Part shown: positions 53,758 through 61,956 of the stretch, in pieces | How the letters are laid out: each line of letters opens with the position of its first letter | How positions within the stretch are numbered: the first letter of the stretch is position 1 | Source of the DNA: Sphingomonas taxi | GTDB taxonomy: Bacteria; Pseudomonadota; Alphaproteobacteria; Sphingomonadales; Sphingomonadaceae | Assembly: GCA_003240625.1 (NCBI GenBank) | Contig: QFMX01000010.1 | Span: 85,720-149,719 of the forward strand | Length of the DNA stretch: 64,000 nucleotides | Direction of reading: 5' to 3' | The notes under the pieces: model-generated | The model's input: the letters and a program-made list of their open reading frames with translations, nothing else | What the model was told of the DNA's origin: nothing | Databases searched by the model: none | Program-made: the position numbers and the translations under genes

Positions 53758-54750
53758 TCAGCGCTGCGTGGTAGTTTCGCCGCCGCTGGAGGTCGGAGCG
53801 GCAGCCGGCGCCGGGGCAAGCGTCGCGTTCTCGCGTTTCTCGGGCCGGATATAGATCGACGACAGCGTCGGCACCGCGGCGCGCAGCTCGGTCTCCATCG
53901 CCTCGATCATCGTCTCGCCGTCGCCCATCGTCACCGCATCGTCGAAGTCCGCGCTGATAGCGGCGAAGATGCTGTCGGGCGCGGCGTGGACCGTGCGGAC
54001 ATGGTTGACCGAGACGATGGCGGGATGCGCCGCGACGATCTTGCGGATCGTGGCGATCACCGCCGGGTCGGCGCGCTCGCCGATCAGCAGGCCTTTCGAC
54101 TCGCGTGCGAGCAGCACCGCGACCAGCGCGAGGATCAGCCCGATCGCGATCGACGCGGCGCCGTCGATCCGCGGATCGCCGAACGCATGGCTCGCCCAGA
54201 TACCGATCCCGGCGATCACCAGACCCGCCAGCGCCGCCGAATCCTCGAACAGCACGATGAAGCCGGCGGGATCCTTCGACCGGTGGATCGCCGACCACCA
54301 GCCCATGTCGCCCTTGGTCTTCGAGAATTCGCGCACCGCGATCGTCCAACTGCTGCCCTCCAGCGCGAACGAAATCGCCAGCACGACATAGTTGATCGTC
54401 GGGCTCGTCAGCGGCTCGGGCTCCTGGATGTGTCGCCAGCCTTCGAAGATCGACACGCCCGCGCCGATCGCGAAGATCAGGATCGCGACGACGAACGCCC
54501 AGAAATACAGTTCGCGACCATAGCCGAACGGGTGCGCCTCGTCGGCCGGGCGCTTGGCTTTCTTCTGGCCGTAGAGCAGCAACACCTGGTTGCCGCTGTC
54601 GACCACCGAGTGGAAGCCTTCGGTCAGCATCGACGACGACCCGGTCATCCCGGCCGCGACGAATTTCGCCACGCCGATCCCGAGATTGGCGGCGAGAGCG
54701 CCATAGAGGACGATGTCGTCCTTGATGCGAGCGGTCAGTGTCTTGGCCAT
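53758..54750 (-). CDS. Cation diffusion facilitator (CDF) transporter
   Basis: 330 aa, about six membrane segments. GSSSMLTEGFHSVVDSGNQ holds the HxxxD-type metal site of TM2, AHPFGYGRELYFWA is the CDF loop motif, and EDSAALAGLVIAG lies in TM5. The C-terminal cytoplasmic domain (about 205-300) follows with VNHVRTVHAAPDSI, and a low-complexity Ala/Pro tail ends the protein. Exports a divalent metal such as Zn or Fe in exchange for protons; the TM5 site has E/D rather than HxxxD, so the metal is uncertain. Confidence 0.92.
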   Translation of the reverse strand: MAKTLTARIKDDIVLYGALAANLGIGVAKFVAAGMTGSSSMLTEGFHSVVDSGNQVLLLYGQKKAKRPADEAHPFGYGRELYFWAFVVAILIFAIGAGVSIFEGWRHIQEPEPLTSPTINYVVLAISFALEGSSWTIAVREFSKTKGDMGWWSAIHRSKDPAGFIVLFEDSAALAGLVIAGIGIWASHAFGDPRIDGAASIAIGLILALVAVLLARESKGLLIGERADPAVIATIRKIVAAHPAIVSVNHVRTVHAAPDSIFAAISADFDDAVTMGDGETMIEAMETELRAAVPTLSSIYIRPEKRENATLAPAPAAAPTSSGGETTTQR

Positions 54751-54813
54751 CCCGCCGTCCTACACGAGGGGATGCGGTTGGAAAGGGGCGGAATTCCGAC
54801 GCAAGTCTCCCTT

Positions 54814-54925
54814 CACCCCTCCCTGGCAGGGAGGGGACGGGGGTGGGTCGGTTTCCGCATTAATCGAACCGGCACGACACAAACGAGCCAACTCACCCCC
54901 AACCCCTCCCTTCCAGGGAGGGGGG
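54814..54925. repeat. Palindromic element, type 2 (CACCCCTCCCTGGCAGGGAGG)
   Basis: Left arm hairpin CCCCTCCCTGGCAGGGAGGGG then GGGGGTGGG, pairing with the right part CTCACCCCCAACCCCTCCC and its own hairpin CCCTCCCTTCCAGGGAGGG. Lies in the 272-bp gap after the CDF gene's start. Similar design to the CCTCCCCC elements but a distinct sequence. Confidence 0.8.
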
Positions 54926-55022
54926 CAAAGTCCGGATCCTGTTCTTCCCAAAACAGGAATACCCGCCGGTGGACGAACCACCGGCGAGATCCTTTCCTCC
55001 CCAGGAAACTGCGAAAATGGTG

Positions 55023-55187
55023 TCAGCCGAGCCGGCCGAGGCGGTGGTACAGCGCACTCATCCGCATCAGCCGCGCGTCGTCGATCGAGGTCTTGCTGAT
55101 CATCTCGCCGAGCACTTCCTTCATCAGCGCGAAATCGTTGGTCGAGAAGACGGCGCGGGCGCGGGGTTGTTCGGTGGTGGTCTGCAT
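55023..55187 (-). CDS. Small protein of unknown function (54 aa)
   Basis: 54 aa: MQTTTEQPRARAVFSTNDF followed by a helical ALMKEVLGEMISKTS and DDARLMRMSALYHRLGRLG. A perfect AAGGAGG lies 8 bp before the ATG, which makes translation likely. Divergently transcribed from the ScfR-type regulator, with putative operators in the shared promoter, so it may be regulated by it. No family recognised. Confidence 0.72.
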   Translation of the reverse strand: MQTTTEQPRARAVFSTNDFALMKEVLGEMISKTSIDDARLMRMSALYHRLGRLG

Positions 55188-55222
55188 GGTCTGCCTCCTT
55201 CGATGGCTCGTCTTGTCTCTCT

Positions 55223-55358
55223 CTTTACAGCGACCGCGTATCGAGAGAGGCGATGCACGTTCAATAGTGGGCGAGACCGTCCTGCTGGAAGGTGCGGCCG
55301 CGTTGCGCCAGCGTCGCGGTGTCCGTCGTACTTGTATCTCGGCTGTCGCTCTGTAAAG
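55223..55358. promoter_or_regulatory. Widely spaced inverted half-sites in divergent promoter
   Basis: CTTTACAGCGAC at 55223-55234 and its near reverse complement GTCGCTCTGTAAAG at 55345-55358 flank the region between the 54-aa gene and the XRE regulator; the second ends 23 bp before the regulator ATG. Candidate operators for that regulator; assignment is inferred. Confidence 0.5.
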
Positions 55359-55380
55359 ATCGTGACAGGAGGGCTTCACG

Positions 55381-56763
55381 ATGGCGGAACGGAAATTGCT
55401 GGCCGGGCACGCGATCCGTCGTCTGCGGCGCGGGGCGGGGCTGACCCAGGCGGCGATGGCCGACATGCTGGCGATCAGCCCGAGCTATCTGAACCTCGTC
55501 GAGCGCAACCAGCGCCCGGTGTCGGCGACATTGCTGATCAAGCTGGCGGAGAGCTTCGACTTCGATCCGCGCTCGCTCACCGCAGCCGAGCCCGGCGGCG
55601 GCGCGGAGGCGATCCGGCGGCGGCTGGCGGACCCGATGTTCGCCGACCTCGAAATCGACCGCAACGAAGTCGAGGAATGGCTCGCCAGCGCGCCCGGCGG
55701 CGCGGCGGCGTTCGCGCGCGTGTTCGACCGGATCGGTGGGGGAGAGGTGGTCGAGGCGGGCGACGATCCGGTGACGCTCGTGCGCCGCGAGATCGAGCGC
55801 TGGCGCAACCATTTCGCCGATCTCGACGCCGCCGCCGAGGCGCTCGCGGACGAGCTGCGGCTCGGTGCGGGCGACCTGTACGGCGCCATCGCCGAGCGAC
55901 TGCGCGCGAAACACGGCCTGACGATCCGCGTGCTGCCGGCCGACGTGCTGCCGGACATGCTGCGCCGGCTCGACCTCCACGCGCGCCAGTTGCAGCTGAG
56001 CGAGATGCTCGACCCCGCGTCGCGGACGTTCGCGGTCGCCTTCCAGCTCGGCCAGATCGAGGCGAAGGCGGAGATCGATGCGCTCGCGAAGGGCGCAGGC
56101 TTCACCGATCGCGCCGCCGAGCGGCTCTACCGCCGCCACCTGCTGGGCTATTTCGCCGCCGCGCTGATGATGCCGTATGCCCGGTTCCTGCGCGGGTGCG
56201 AGACGACCGGCTACGATATCGAACTTCTGCAACGCCGGTTCGGTGCAGGTTTCGAACAGGTCGCACACCGCTTGACGACGTTGCAGCGGGTCGGCGCGCG
56301 CGGGCTCCCGTTCTTCATGATCCGGATCGACCGCGCGGGGCAGGCGTCGAAGCGCTATCCGGGTGCAAGCGGCGCGGCGCTGGTCGAGGCGGATGGGCGT
56401 TGCCCCCTGTGGCGGCTCCACCATGCGTTCGACCGGCCGGGCAGCCTGATGGTCCAGCTCGTCGAGTTGGAGGACGGCGCGCGCTGGCTGACGATGGCGC
56501 GGACGGTGACGCCGCAGGGTAGTCGTTTCGGCGCGGTCCATGCCGAGTTCGCGATCGGCCTGGGCGTGGCGGCATCGCAGGCTGGCATGCTCGCGGCGGC
56601 GAGCGGTTTCGATCTGGCGGGGAGGGCGATGCCGATCGGGCTGGGTTGCCGCGCCTGCTTCCGCAACGACTGCCCGCAACGCTCGATCGCACCGGCGGGC
56701 CGCGCACTGCTGATAAACGAGCGGGAGCGCCGGACCTCGGCGCTAACGTTCGCAGGCGATTAG
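55381..56763 (+). CDS. ScfR/RamB-type XRE transcriptional regulator
   Basis: 460 aa. XRE helix-turn-helix at residues 8-65 (AIRRLRRGAGLTQAAMADM, SPSYLNLVERNQRPVS). A middle region related to the IrrE/ImmA peptidase domain follows, with LLGYFAAALMMPYARFL but without an obvious HExxH. The C-terminal domain ends with GLGCRACFRNDCPQRS, a Cys-rich motif typical of the short-chain fatty acyl-CoA regulators. Relatives control glyoxylate/acyl-CoA metabolism (isocitrate lyase, propionyl/2-methylcitrate genes), none of which is in the window. AGGAGGG precedes the ATG. Confidence 0.88.
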   Translation: MAERKLLAGHAIRRLRRGAGLTQAAMADMLAISPSYLNLVERNQRPVSATLLIKLAESFDFDPRSLTAAEPGGGAEAIRRRLADPMFADLEIDRNEVEEWLASAPGGAAAFARVFDRIGGGEVVEAGDDPVTLVRREIERWRNHFADLDAAAEALADELRLGAGDLYGAIAERLRAKHGLTIRVLPADVLPDMLRRLDLHARQLQLSEMLDPASRTFAVAFQLGQIEAKAEIDALAKGAGFTDRAAERLYRRHLLGYFAAALMMPYARFLRGCETTGYDIELLQRRFGAGFEQVAHRLTTLQRVGARGLPFFMIRIDRAGQASKRYPGASGAALVEADGRCPLWRLHHAFDRPGSLMVQLVELEDGARWLTMARTVTPQGSRFGAVHAEFAIGLGVAASQAGMLAAASGFDLAGRAMPIGLGCRACFRNDCPQRSIAPAGRALLINERERRTSALTFAGD

Positions 56764-56784
56764 AGACAGGCCGCCCCCGAATCG

Positions 56785-56906
56785 ATCCTCCCCCGCCAGG
56801 GGGAGGTGGCTGGCCCTTGCCAGACGGAGGGGGAGGAAAGGGTAACGCTCGTTCCGTATCCTCCCCCCGTCACCTTCGGCGACACCTCCCCCTGGCGGGG
56901 GAGGAT
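56785..56906 (+). repeat. Type 1 palindromic element, copy F
   Basis: About 122 bp between convergent genes, arms ATCCTCCCCCGCCAGGGGG / CCCCCTGGCGGGGGAGGAT, inner TGGCCCTTGCCA and the centre GGGTAACGCTCGTTCCGTA. Same orientation as copies A and E. Confidence 0.95.
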
Positions 56907-56912
56907 TAAGGC

Positions 56913-57860
56913 TTAGGCGCCTGCGTCCGTCAACGCGTCCAGCTGATCCTTCGACAATTCCAGCGTCATCGCCGGCAGCAAATCCTCGATCTGCCTTACC
57001 CTCGTGGCGCTGGCGATCGGCGCAGTCACGCCCGGCTGCGCGATCAACCAAGCCAGCGCAACCTGCGCATGCGTCGCGCCGGTAGCCTCGACCACCGAGT
57101 CCATCGCGTCGAGAACGGCCTTGCCCTTGCCTTCGAGCAGTTCGCCCATCCGGCCCCCGCGGACGCTCTGCCCGAGATCGTCCTTGCTGCGATATTTCCC
57201 GGTGAGGAAGCCCGAGGCGAGGCCGTAATAGGGCAGCACGCCGATATTCTCGGTGACGCAGTAATCCTGCAGTTCGCCCTCGAACTTGGTCCGGCTGACG
57301 AGGTTATATTCGGGCTGGAGCACATGATAGCGCGGCAGGTCCGACGTCTTCGCGGCCTCGACCGCGGATTTCAGCCGCGCGGCGTGGAAGTTGGACGCGC
57401 CGATCACGCGGACCTTGCCCGCGTCGACCAGCTTGCCGAACGCTTCGAGAACGACGTCCTGCGGTACGTCCTCGTCATCCTGATGCGCGTAATAGAGGTC
57501 GATGCGGTCAGTGCCGAGGCGCTTGAGCGAGGCTTCGGCTGCAGCGGCGATGCGCGCGGGGGCAAGTTTCTCGCCGCCCTCGCCGGGGAGCATGCCGACC
57601 TTGGTCGCGATCAGCACGTCGTCGCGCTTGCCGCTGGCCTTCAGCCATTCGCCGATCATCGCCTCGGACTCGCCGCCCTTATGGCCATCGACCCAGGCCG
57701 AATACACATCTGCGGTATCGATCATCGTACCGCCACCCGCGACGAACGCGTCGAGTACCGCGAAGCTGGCCTCGCGGTCGGCGGTCCAGCCGAACACGTT
57801 ACCGCCGAGGACGAGGGGGGCAATCTTCAGATCGGTCGAGCCGAGGCGGCGAAGGGTCAT
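56913..57860 (-). CDS. Aldo/keto reductase
   Basis: 315-aa TIM-barrel NADPH oxidoreductase. MIDTADVYSAWVDGHKGGESE holds the catalytic Asp and Tyr, VLIATKVG the Lys, DLYYAHQDDEDVP the His; GASNF and LPYYGLASGFLTGKY are typical of the YajO/Tas-like AKR subgroup. Substrate unknown. Its ATG overlaps the stop of a small upstream lipoprotein gene by 4 bp (ATGA). Confidence 0.92.
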   Translation of the reverse strand: MTLRRLGSTDLKIAPLVLGGNVFGWTADREASFAVLDAFVAGGGTMIDTADVYSAWVDGHKGGESEAMIGEWLKASGKRDDVLIATKVGMLPGEGGEKLAPARIAAAAEASLKRLGTDRIDLYYAHQDDEDVPQDVVLEAFGKLVDAGKVRVIGASNFHAARLKSAVEAAKTSDLPRYHVLQPEYNLVSRTKFEGELQDYCVTENIGVLPYYGLASGFLTGKYRSKDDLGQSVRGGRMGELLEGKGKAVLDAMDSVVEATGATHAQVALAWLIAQPGVTAPIASATRVRQIEDLLPAMTLELSKDQLDALTDAGA

Positions 57861-58078
57861 CGAGTCTGGTCGCTTTGATTCGAGGGTAGTTCGGGATCCG
57901 AGGGTAATTCTGTATCGCCAGGACCGGCAGCGACGGCGTTCAGGTCGACGCTGTTCGCATCGAGCATCGCGGCGGCTTCGTTCAACTGGTGCGCTTCGTC
58001 GGCGGTGACGGCGCCGGGTTCGCTGGCCGGTGAGCAGGCCGCGAGCGTAGAAACAGCAAACAACGCCCCCACCCTCAC
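57857..58078 (-). CDS. Small lipoprotein preceding aldo/keto reductase
   Basis: About 73 aa starting at GTG 58078: VRVGALFAVSTLAACSP gives a short signal with lipobox LAAC (Cys at residue 15), followed by ADEAHQLNEAAAMLDANSVD. The frame stays open upstream, but the preceding 85 bp are a palindromic element whose translation gives a spurious PADAGFF-type sequence and would bury the signal peptide. The start codon lies 1 bp from the element, so leader and ribosome-binding site may have been replaced by it. Coupled to the reductase gene. Function unknown. Confidence 0.58.
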   Translation of the reverse strand: MRVGALFAVSTLAACSPASEPGAVTADEAHQLNEAAAMLDANSVDLNAVAAGPGDTELPSDPELPSNQSDQTR

Positions 58079-58079
58079 A

Positions 58080-58164
58080 CCGTCATGCCAGCGAAGGCTG
58101 GTATCTTTCCGTGTAGGTCGTCGTGACCCAAACCGGAAGAAGCCAGCGTCTGCTGGGATGACGG
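58080..58164. repeat. Palindromic element, type 4 (CCGTCATGCCAGC)
   Basis: 85 bp; ends CCGTCATGCCAGC / GCTGGGATGACGG pair with one mismatch, and inner TTTCCG / CGGAA and CCAGCGAAGGCTGG form hairpins. Abuts the start codon of the small lipoprotein gene. Confidence 0.85.
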
Positions 58165-58189
58165 GGAGGTGGGGGCGCCTTGGCAAGGC

Positions 58190-58561
58190 TTAGTCCTTGA
58201 TCGCGTTGCCGGCGCGGGTCAGCGCGTTACCGGTGGCGTCGGCGGCGCGGTCGGCACCGTTGGCGATCGAAGCGCCTGCGCGGTCTGCGCCGGCTTCGAT
58301 CCGGTCACCGGCGCGGTCGGCCTTGACGTCGAGGTTGTCGGTGGCGTTGTCGAGCTTCGCACCGGCGTTATCAAACGAGCGCTCGGCCGAACCCAGTGCA
58401 CGATCGCTGGCTGCGCTGACGTCGTCGACGGCGTTCTCAGTGGTCGCGCTCGCGTCTGCGGCGATCGCGTTGGCGGCCTGGGCCGTCTGGTCCTGCGCGT
58501 TGTTGCTGCAGGCTGCGAGACCGGCGGTGAGCGCCAGGGCGGGGATCAGGAACTTCTTCAT
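58190..58561 (-). CDS. Asp/Ala-rich lipoprotein with repeated helices
   Basis: 123 aa. MKKFLIPALALTAGLAACS with lipobox LAAC (Cys 18), then low-complexity repeats of about 11 residues (ADRAGDRIEAGADRAGASIA), Asp/Ala/Arg/Asn-rich and probably helical, reminiscent of LEA-like or apolipoprotein-like proteins. GGGAG precedes the ATG. Similar in plan to the lipoprotein at 39365-39631. Divergent from sahR. Likely envelope stress-related, not shown. Confidence 0.78.
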   Translation of the reverse strand: MKKFLIPALALTAGLAACSNNAQDQTAQAANAIAADASATTENAVDDVSAASDRALGSAERSFDNAGAKLDNATDNLDVKADRAGDRIEAGADRAGASIANGADRAADATGNALTRAGNAIKD

Positions 58562-58725
58562 GCGTATGCACTCCCGTGGATATCGTCTTGTGGACCAGCG
58601 AATGCCCGGCCCATAGCGCAATCGAACGCGGATAAAGCGTTTCCGATCCGTCACGATCGTGCGCGATGCGATAAGTCGCAGAGACTTATGGCGGAAGTCG
58701 AAGACGCTCACGCCTGCGTTGACCT

Positions 58726-58747
58726 CATATAAAGAAATCTTTATATG
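58726..58747 (+). promoter_or_regulatory. Operator palindrome of SahR-type regulator
   Basis: CATATAAAGA AA TCTTTATATG: perfect 22-bp inverted repeat ending 7 bp before the ATG of the ArsR-methyltransferase gene. AT-rich within very GC-rich DNA. Its position and symmetry fit an autoregulatory ArsR-family operator; similar AAAGA/TCTTT palindromes are associated with S-adenosylhomocysteine-responsive SahR control of methionine genes. Confidence 0.78.
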
Positions 58748-58754
58748 AACTTTC

Positions 58755-59708
58755 ATGACGATGGCGCTCGAAATCTTCCGTGCACTGGCGGACGCGACCC
58801 GGTTGCGGATCCTTGCGCTGTTGCGGCGGATGGAGCTGTCGGTCGGCGAACTCGCGCAGGTGCTCGGTCAGAGCCAGCCGCGGGTGTCGCGGCACGTAAA
58901 AATCTTGTGCGACGCCGGGCTGGCCGAACGCCGCAAGGAGGGAAGCTGGGTGTTCGTCGCGCTGGGCGCGCCCGACGTGGTCGAGCCGGTCGCCGGGGCG
59001 CTCGATGCGTGGGCGAAGACTGAGCCGGATCACTGGGCGGTCGCGGATGCGGCGCGGCTCGCGGCGGTGCGCGCGGACCGGGCGGCCTCGGCGGCGGCGT
59101 GGTTCGAGGGGCATGCCGACGAATGGGACGCTATCCGGTCGCTGCATGTCGCCGACAGCGAGGTCGAGACGGCGATGGCTGCGGTGCTGGGCGACGCGCC
59201 GATCGGAACGCTGATCGACATCGGTACCGGCACCGGGCGGATGCTCGAACTGTTCGGAGGACGGGCCTCGGTCGCGCTCGGGATCGATCGCAGTTCGGAG
59301 ATGCTGCGGCTCGCACGCGCCAAGCTGCACGACATGACCCACGCCGAACTACGTCAGGCGGATTTGTACGCGTTGCCGATGGCCGATGCCGCGGCGGACG
59401 TCGCGATCCTGCATCACGTGCTCCATTTCGCGCAGCAGCCGGGTGCTGCGGTTAGCGAGGCGGCGCGCGTGCTCGCACCGGGCGGTCGGTTGCTGATCGC
59501 CGATTTCGCGAGCCACGACCGCGAGGAATTGCGGGTGCGCGATGCCCACACGCGTCTCGGGTTTGCGGACGAGCAGATGGCGGCGTGGTTCGAGGCGGCG
59601 GGCTTGCAGACCGCGCGGGTCGAGACGCTTGAGGGCGGTGAGTTGACGGTGAAATTATGGCTCGGCCGAAAGATCGGCGCGAGCTTGCGTGAGGTGAAGG
59701 CGGCATGA
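58755..59708 (+). CDS. sahR: ArsR-family regulator fused to SAM-methyltransferase domain (SahR-type)
   Basis: 317 aa. ArsR winged helix at about 5-80 (FRALADATRLRILALL, VGELAQVLGQSQPRVSRHVKIL), then a class I SAM-binding domain from about 120 (TLIDIGTGTGRMLELF, GIDRSSEMLRLA, HHVLHFAQQPGAA). This fusion is the alphaproteobacterial regulator that senses S-adenosylhomocysteine and controls the methionine cycle; metF follows with a 4-bp overlap and split metH after that, so the role is strongly supported. No Shine-Dalgarno before ATG 58755 or ATG 58761; a leaderless message is possible given the operator only 7 bp upstream. Confidence 0.9.
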   Translation: MTMALEIFRALADATRLRILALLRRMELSVGELAQVLGQSQPRVSRHVKILCDAGLAERRKEGSWVFVALGAPDVVEPVAGALDAWAKTEPDHWAVADAARLAAVRADRAASAAAWFEGHADEWDAIRSLHVADSEVETAMAAVLGDAPIGTLIDIGTGTGRMLELFGGRASVALGIDRSSEMLRLARAKLHDMTHAELRQADLYALPMADAAADVAILHHVLHFAQQPGAAVSEAARVLAPGGRLLIADFASHDREELRVRDAHTRLGFADEQMAAWFEAAGLQTARVETLEGGELTVKLWLGRKIGASLREVKAA

Positions 59709-60649
59709 CGAACATTTCGATCCCCCAACTGGCAGAAGCGCGCCGCGCGCTCGAAGAACCGCTGTTCGCGGATCTGGCGGGCGACGTCGGCATCAGCTTC
59801 GAATTCTTCCCGCCCAAAAGCGAGAAGATGGAGACGCAGCTCTGGGAGGCGATCCGCACGCTGGAGCCGCTCGGCCCCGATTTCGTGTCGGTCACCTACG
59901 GCGCGGGCGGTTCGACGCGCGAGCGGACGCATGCGACGGTCGCGCGGATCCAGCGCGAGACGTCGATGAACGCGGCGGCGCACCTGACCTGCGTCGAGGC
60001 GACCAAGGCCGAGATCGACCAGGTCGCCGAGGAATATTGGGCGGCGGGCGTGCGTCACATCGTCGCGCTACGTGGCGACATGCCGACACTGGGTCAGCCA
60101 TACCAGGCGCATCCGGGCGGGTATGAGAATGCGGCGGCGTTGGTCGCCGGCTTGCGGAAGCTGCATCCGTTCGAGATTTCGGTCGCGGCGTACCCCGAAT
60201 GCCATCCGGAATCGGGCGGGCACGACGCGGATATCGACAATCTGAAGCGCAAGATCGACGCCGGTGCGACCCGCGCGATCACGCAGTTCTTCTTCTCGCC
60301 CGAAGCGTATTTCCGGTTCCGCGATCGGGTCGCGGCCGCGGGGATCACCGCACAAATCCTGCCGGGTATCCTGCCGGTGTCGAACGTCGCGCAGACGCGG
60401 AAATTCGCGGGGCTGTGCGGTGCGGAGATTCCGGCGTGGATGGACCGGTTGTTCGAGGGTCTCGACGATCATCCCTCGGCGCGGCAGCTCGTGGCGGCGA
60501 CGATCGCGGCCGAGATGTGCCGGCGGTTGTATGCGGGGGGCGTGAAGGATTTCCACTTCTACACGCTCAACCGCGCGGAACTGGCGTATGCGATCTGCCA
60601 TATGCTCGGTGTTCGCGCGAAGCCGAGCGAAAAGGTCGCCGCGGCGTAA
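59705..60649 (+). CDS. metF: Methylenetetrahydrofolate reductase
   Basis: 314 aa. Flavoprotein reducing 5,10-methylene-THF to 5-methyl-THF, the methyl donor for MetH. GISFEFFPPKSEKME (catalytic Glu), FVSVTYGAGGSTRERT, HLTCVEATK, VALRGDMP, ITQFFFSPEAYFRF, GILPVSN and the C-terminal HFYTLNRAEL. Slightly longer than E. coli MetF because of the N-terminal extension. ATGA overlap with sahR; an element of about 100 bp separates it from metH1. Confidence 0.97.
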   Translation: MTNISIPQLAEARRALEEPLFADLAGDVGISFEFFPPKSEKMETQLWEAIRTLEPLGPDFVSVTYGAGGSTRERTHATVARIQRETSMNAAAHLTCVEATKAEIDQVAEEYWAAGVRHIVALRGDMPTLGQPYQAHPGGYENAAALVAGLRKLHPFEISVAAYPECHPESGGHDADIDNLKRKIDAGATRAITQFFFSPEAYFRFRDRVAAAGITAQILPGILPVSNVAQTRKFAGLCGAEIPAWMDRLFEGLDDHPSARQLVAATIAAEMCRRLYAGGVKDFHFYTLNRAELAYAICHMLGVRAKPSEKVAAA

Positions 60650-60651
60650 CG

Positions 60652-60754
60652 CCCCTCCCGCTTGCGGGAGGGGCGGGGGAGGGCGTGGCCCAACCCGACC
60701 GTCTCGCTTGCGGCACTTCCCTCCCCCGACCCCTCCCGCCAGCGGGAGGGGAGG
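60652..60754. repeat. Palindromic element, type 3, copy 1 (metF-metH1 gap)
   Basis: About 103 bp: left hairpin CCCCTCCCGCTTGCGGGAGGGG, then GGGGGAGGG pairing with TTCCCTCCCCC, and right hairpin CCCCTCCCGCCAGCGGGAGGGG. The right edge provides GGGAGGGGAGGAG, the only purine-rich stretch before the metH1 start. Confidence 0.9.
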
Positions 60755-60763
60755 AGATTGACG

Positions 60764-61822
60764 ATGACACCACGTGAACGTTTCAACGCGGAAGCCGCCA
60801 AGCGCATCCTGATCACCGACGGCGCGTTCGGTACCGAGATCCAGAACTGGAAGCTCGATGAGGCTGCCTATGCGGGCTCGCTCGGCCTGAGCCACGACCA
60901 GAAGGGCAACAACGACATCCTGGCGATCACCAAGCCGGAAGTCCCCGAGACGATCACGCGCGAATATCTCGAAGCCGGCTCGGACATCGTCTCGACCAAC
61001 ACGTTCAGCGCCAACGTCATCAGCCAGGCGGATTACGGCGCGGAACATCTGGTGCGCGAGATCAACGTCGAGTCTGCGCGGATCGCCCGTGCGCTCGCGA
61101 CGGAATACGAGGCCAAGGACGGCCGTCTGCGGTTCGTCGCGGGTGCGATCGGACCGACCAACAAGACGCTGTCGCTTTCGCCCGACGTCAACGACCCCGG
61201 CTTTCGCGAGATCGACTTCGATTACCTCAAGGGCGTGTACCGGGAGCAGATCGATGCGCTGCTCGAAGGTGGCGAGGGCGTCGGCGTCGACTTCATCCTG
61301 ATCGAGACGGTGTTCGACACGCTCAACGCCAAGGCCGGGATCATGGCGGCGATCGAGGCGGGCGAGGCTCTGGCGCGCGACGTGCCGATCATGATGTCGA
61401 TGACGCTGACCGATCTGTCGGGGCGTAACCTGTCGGGGCACACGGTCGAGGCATTCTGGCATGCCGTACGGCATGCCAAGCCGATCACGATCGGGCTGAA
61501 CTGCTCGTTCGGGGCGGAGCAGCTGCGCCCGCATGTGAAGACGCTGTCGGCGATCGCGGACACGCTGATCATGATCTACCCGAATGCAGGCCTGCCCAAC
61601 GAACTCGGCGAGTATGACGAGCAGCCGGAGACGACGGCGGGGCTGGTCGGCGAATGGGCGGTGGCCAAGCAGGTCAACGTGCTCGGCGGGTGCTGCGGGT
61701 CGACGCCGGCGCATATCAAGGCGATGGCCGACGGTGTGCGCGGGCTTGAACCGCGTGCGGTTGCGAAGCCGGAGGTACGGACCAAGCTCGCCGGCCTCGA
61801 ACCGTTCACGATGGCGGCCTGA
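60764..61822 (+). CDS. metH1: Methionine synthase, homocysteine-binding part (split MetH, N-terminal)
   Basis: 352 aa corresponding to the first module of MetH. ILITDGAFGTEIQNWKL, STNTFSANVISQADYG, IGPTNKTLSLSPDVNDP, GLNCSFGAEQLRP (zinc Cys) and VLGGCCGSTPAHIKAM (two zinc Cys). All three zinc ligands are present. The cobalamin and folate modules are encoded by the next gene, as in other alphaproteobacteria with a split metH, so this is not a truncation. Start ATG 60764; its GGAGGAG comes from the repeat immediately upstream. Operon: sahR-metF-metH1-metH2. Confidence 0.95.
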   Translation: MTPRERFNAEAAKRILITDGAFGTEIQNWKLDEAAYAGSLGLSHDQKGNNDILAITKPEVPETITREYLEAGSDIVSTNTFSANVISQADYGAEHLVREINVESARIARALATEYEAKDGRLRFVAGAIGPTNKTLSLSPDVNDPGFREIDFDYLKGVYREQIDALLEGGEGVGVDFILIETVFDTLNAKAGIMAAIEAGEALARDVPIMMSMTLTDLSGRNLSGHTVEAFWHAVRHAKPITIGLNCSFGAEQLRPHVKTLSAIADTLIMIYPNAGLPNELGEYDEQPETTAGLVGEWAVAKQVNVLGGCCGSTPAHIKAMADGVRGLEPRAVAKPEVRTKLAGLEPFTMAA

Positions 61823-61828
61823 CTTTTT

Positions 61829-61944
61829 TCCCCTCCCGCAAGCGGGAGGGGGCAGGGGGTGGGCTCGCGCTCCCCTCCAACGATTAGGCCCGCGGATGGC
61901 GGGCGCCCACCCCCCGACCCCCTCCCGCTTGCGGGAGGGGGGGA
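61829..61944. repeat. Palindromic element, type 3, copy 2 (metH1-metH2 gap)
   Basis: About 116 bp, left hairpin CCCCTCCCGCAAGCGGGAGGGG, GGCAGGGGGTGGG pairing with CCCACCCCCCGACC, right hairpin CCCCTCCCGCTTGCGGGAGGGG. It fills nearly the entire gap, and its right end GGGAGGGGGGGAAG lies 13 bp before the metH2 ATG. Confidence 0.92.
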
Positions 61945-61956
61945 AGAACCAGACAG

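Noticed and set aside
57857..58186. 109-codon reading of the small lipoprotein starting upstream of the palindrome
   Set aside because: The first 36 codons translate the repeat and would place the signal peptide internally; a GTG right at the native signal sequence is preferred.
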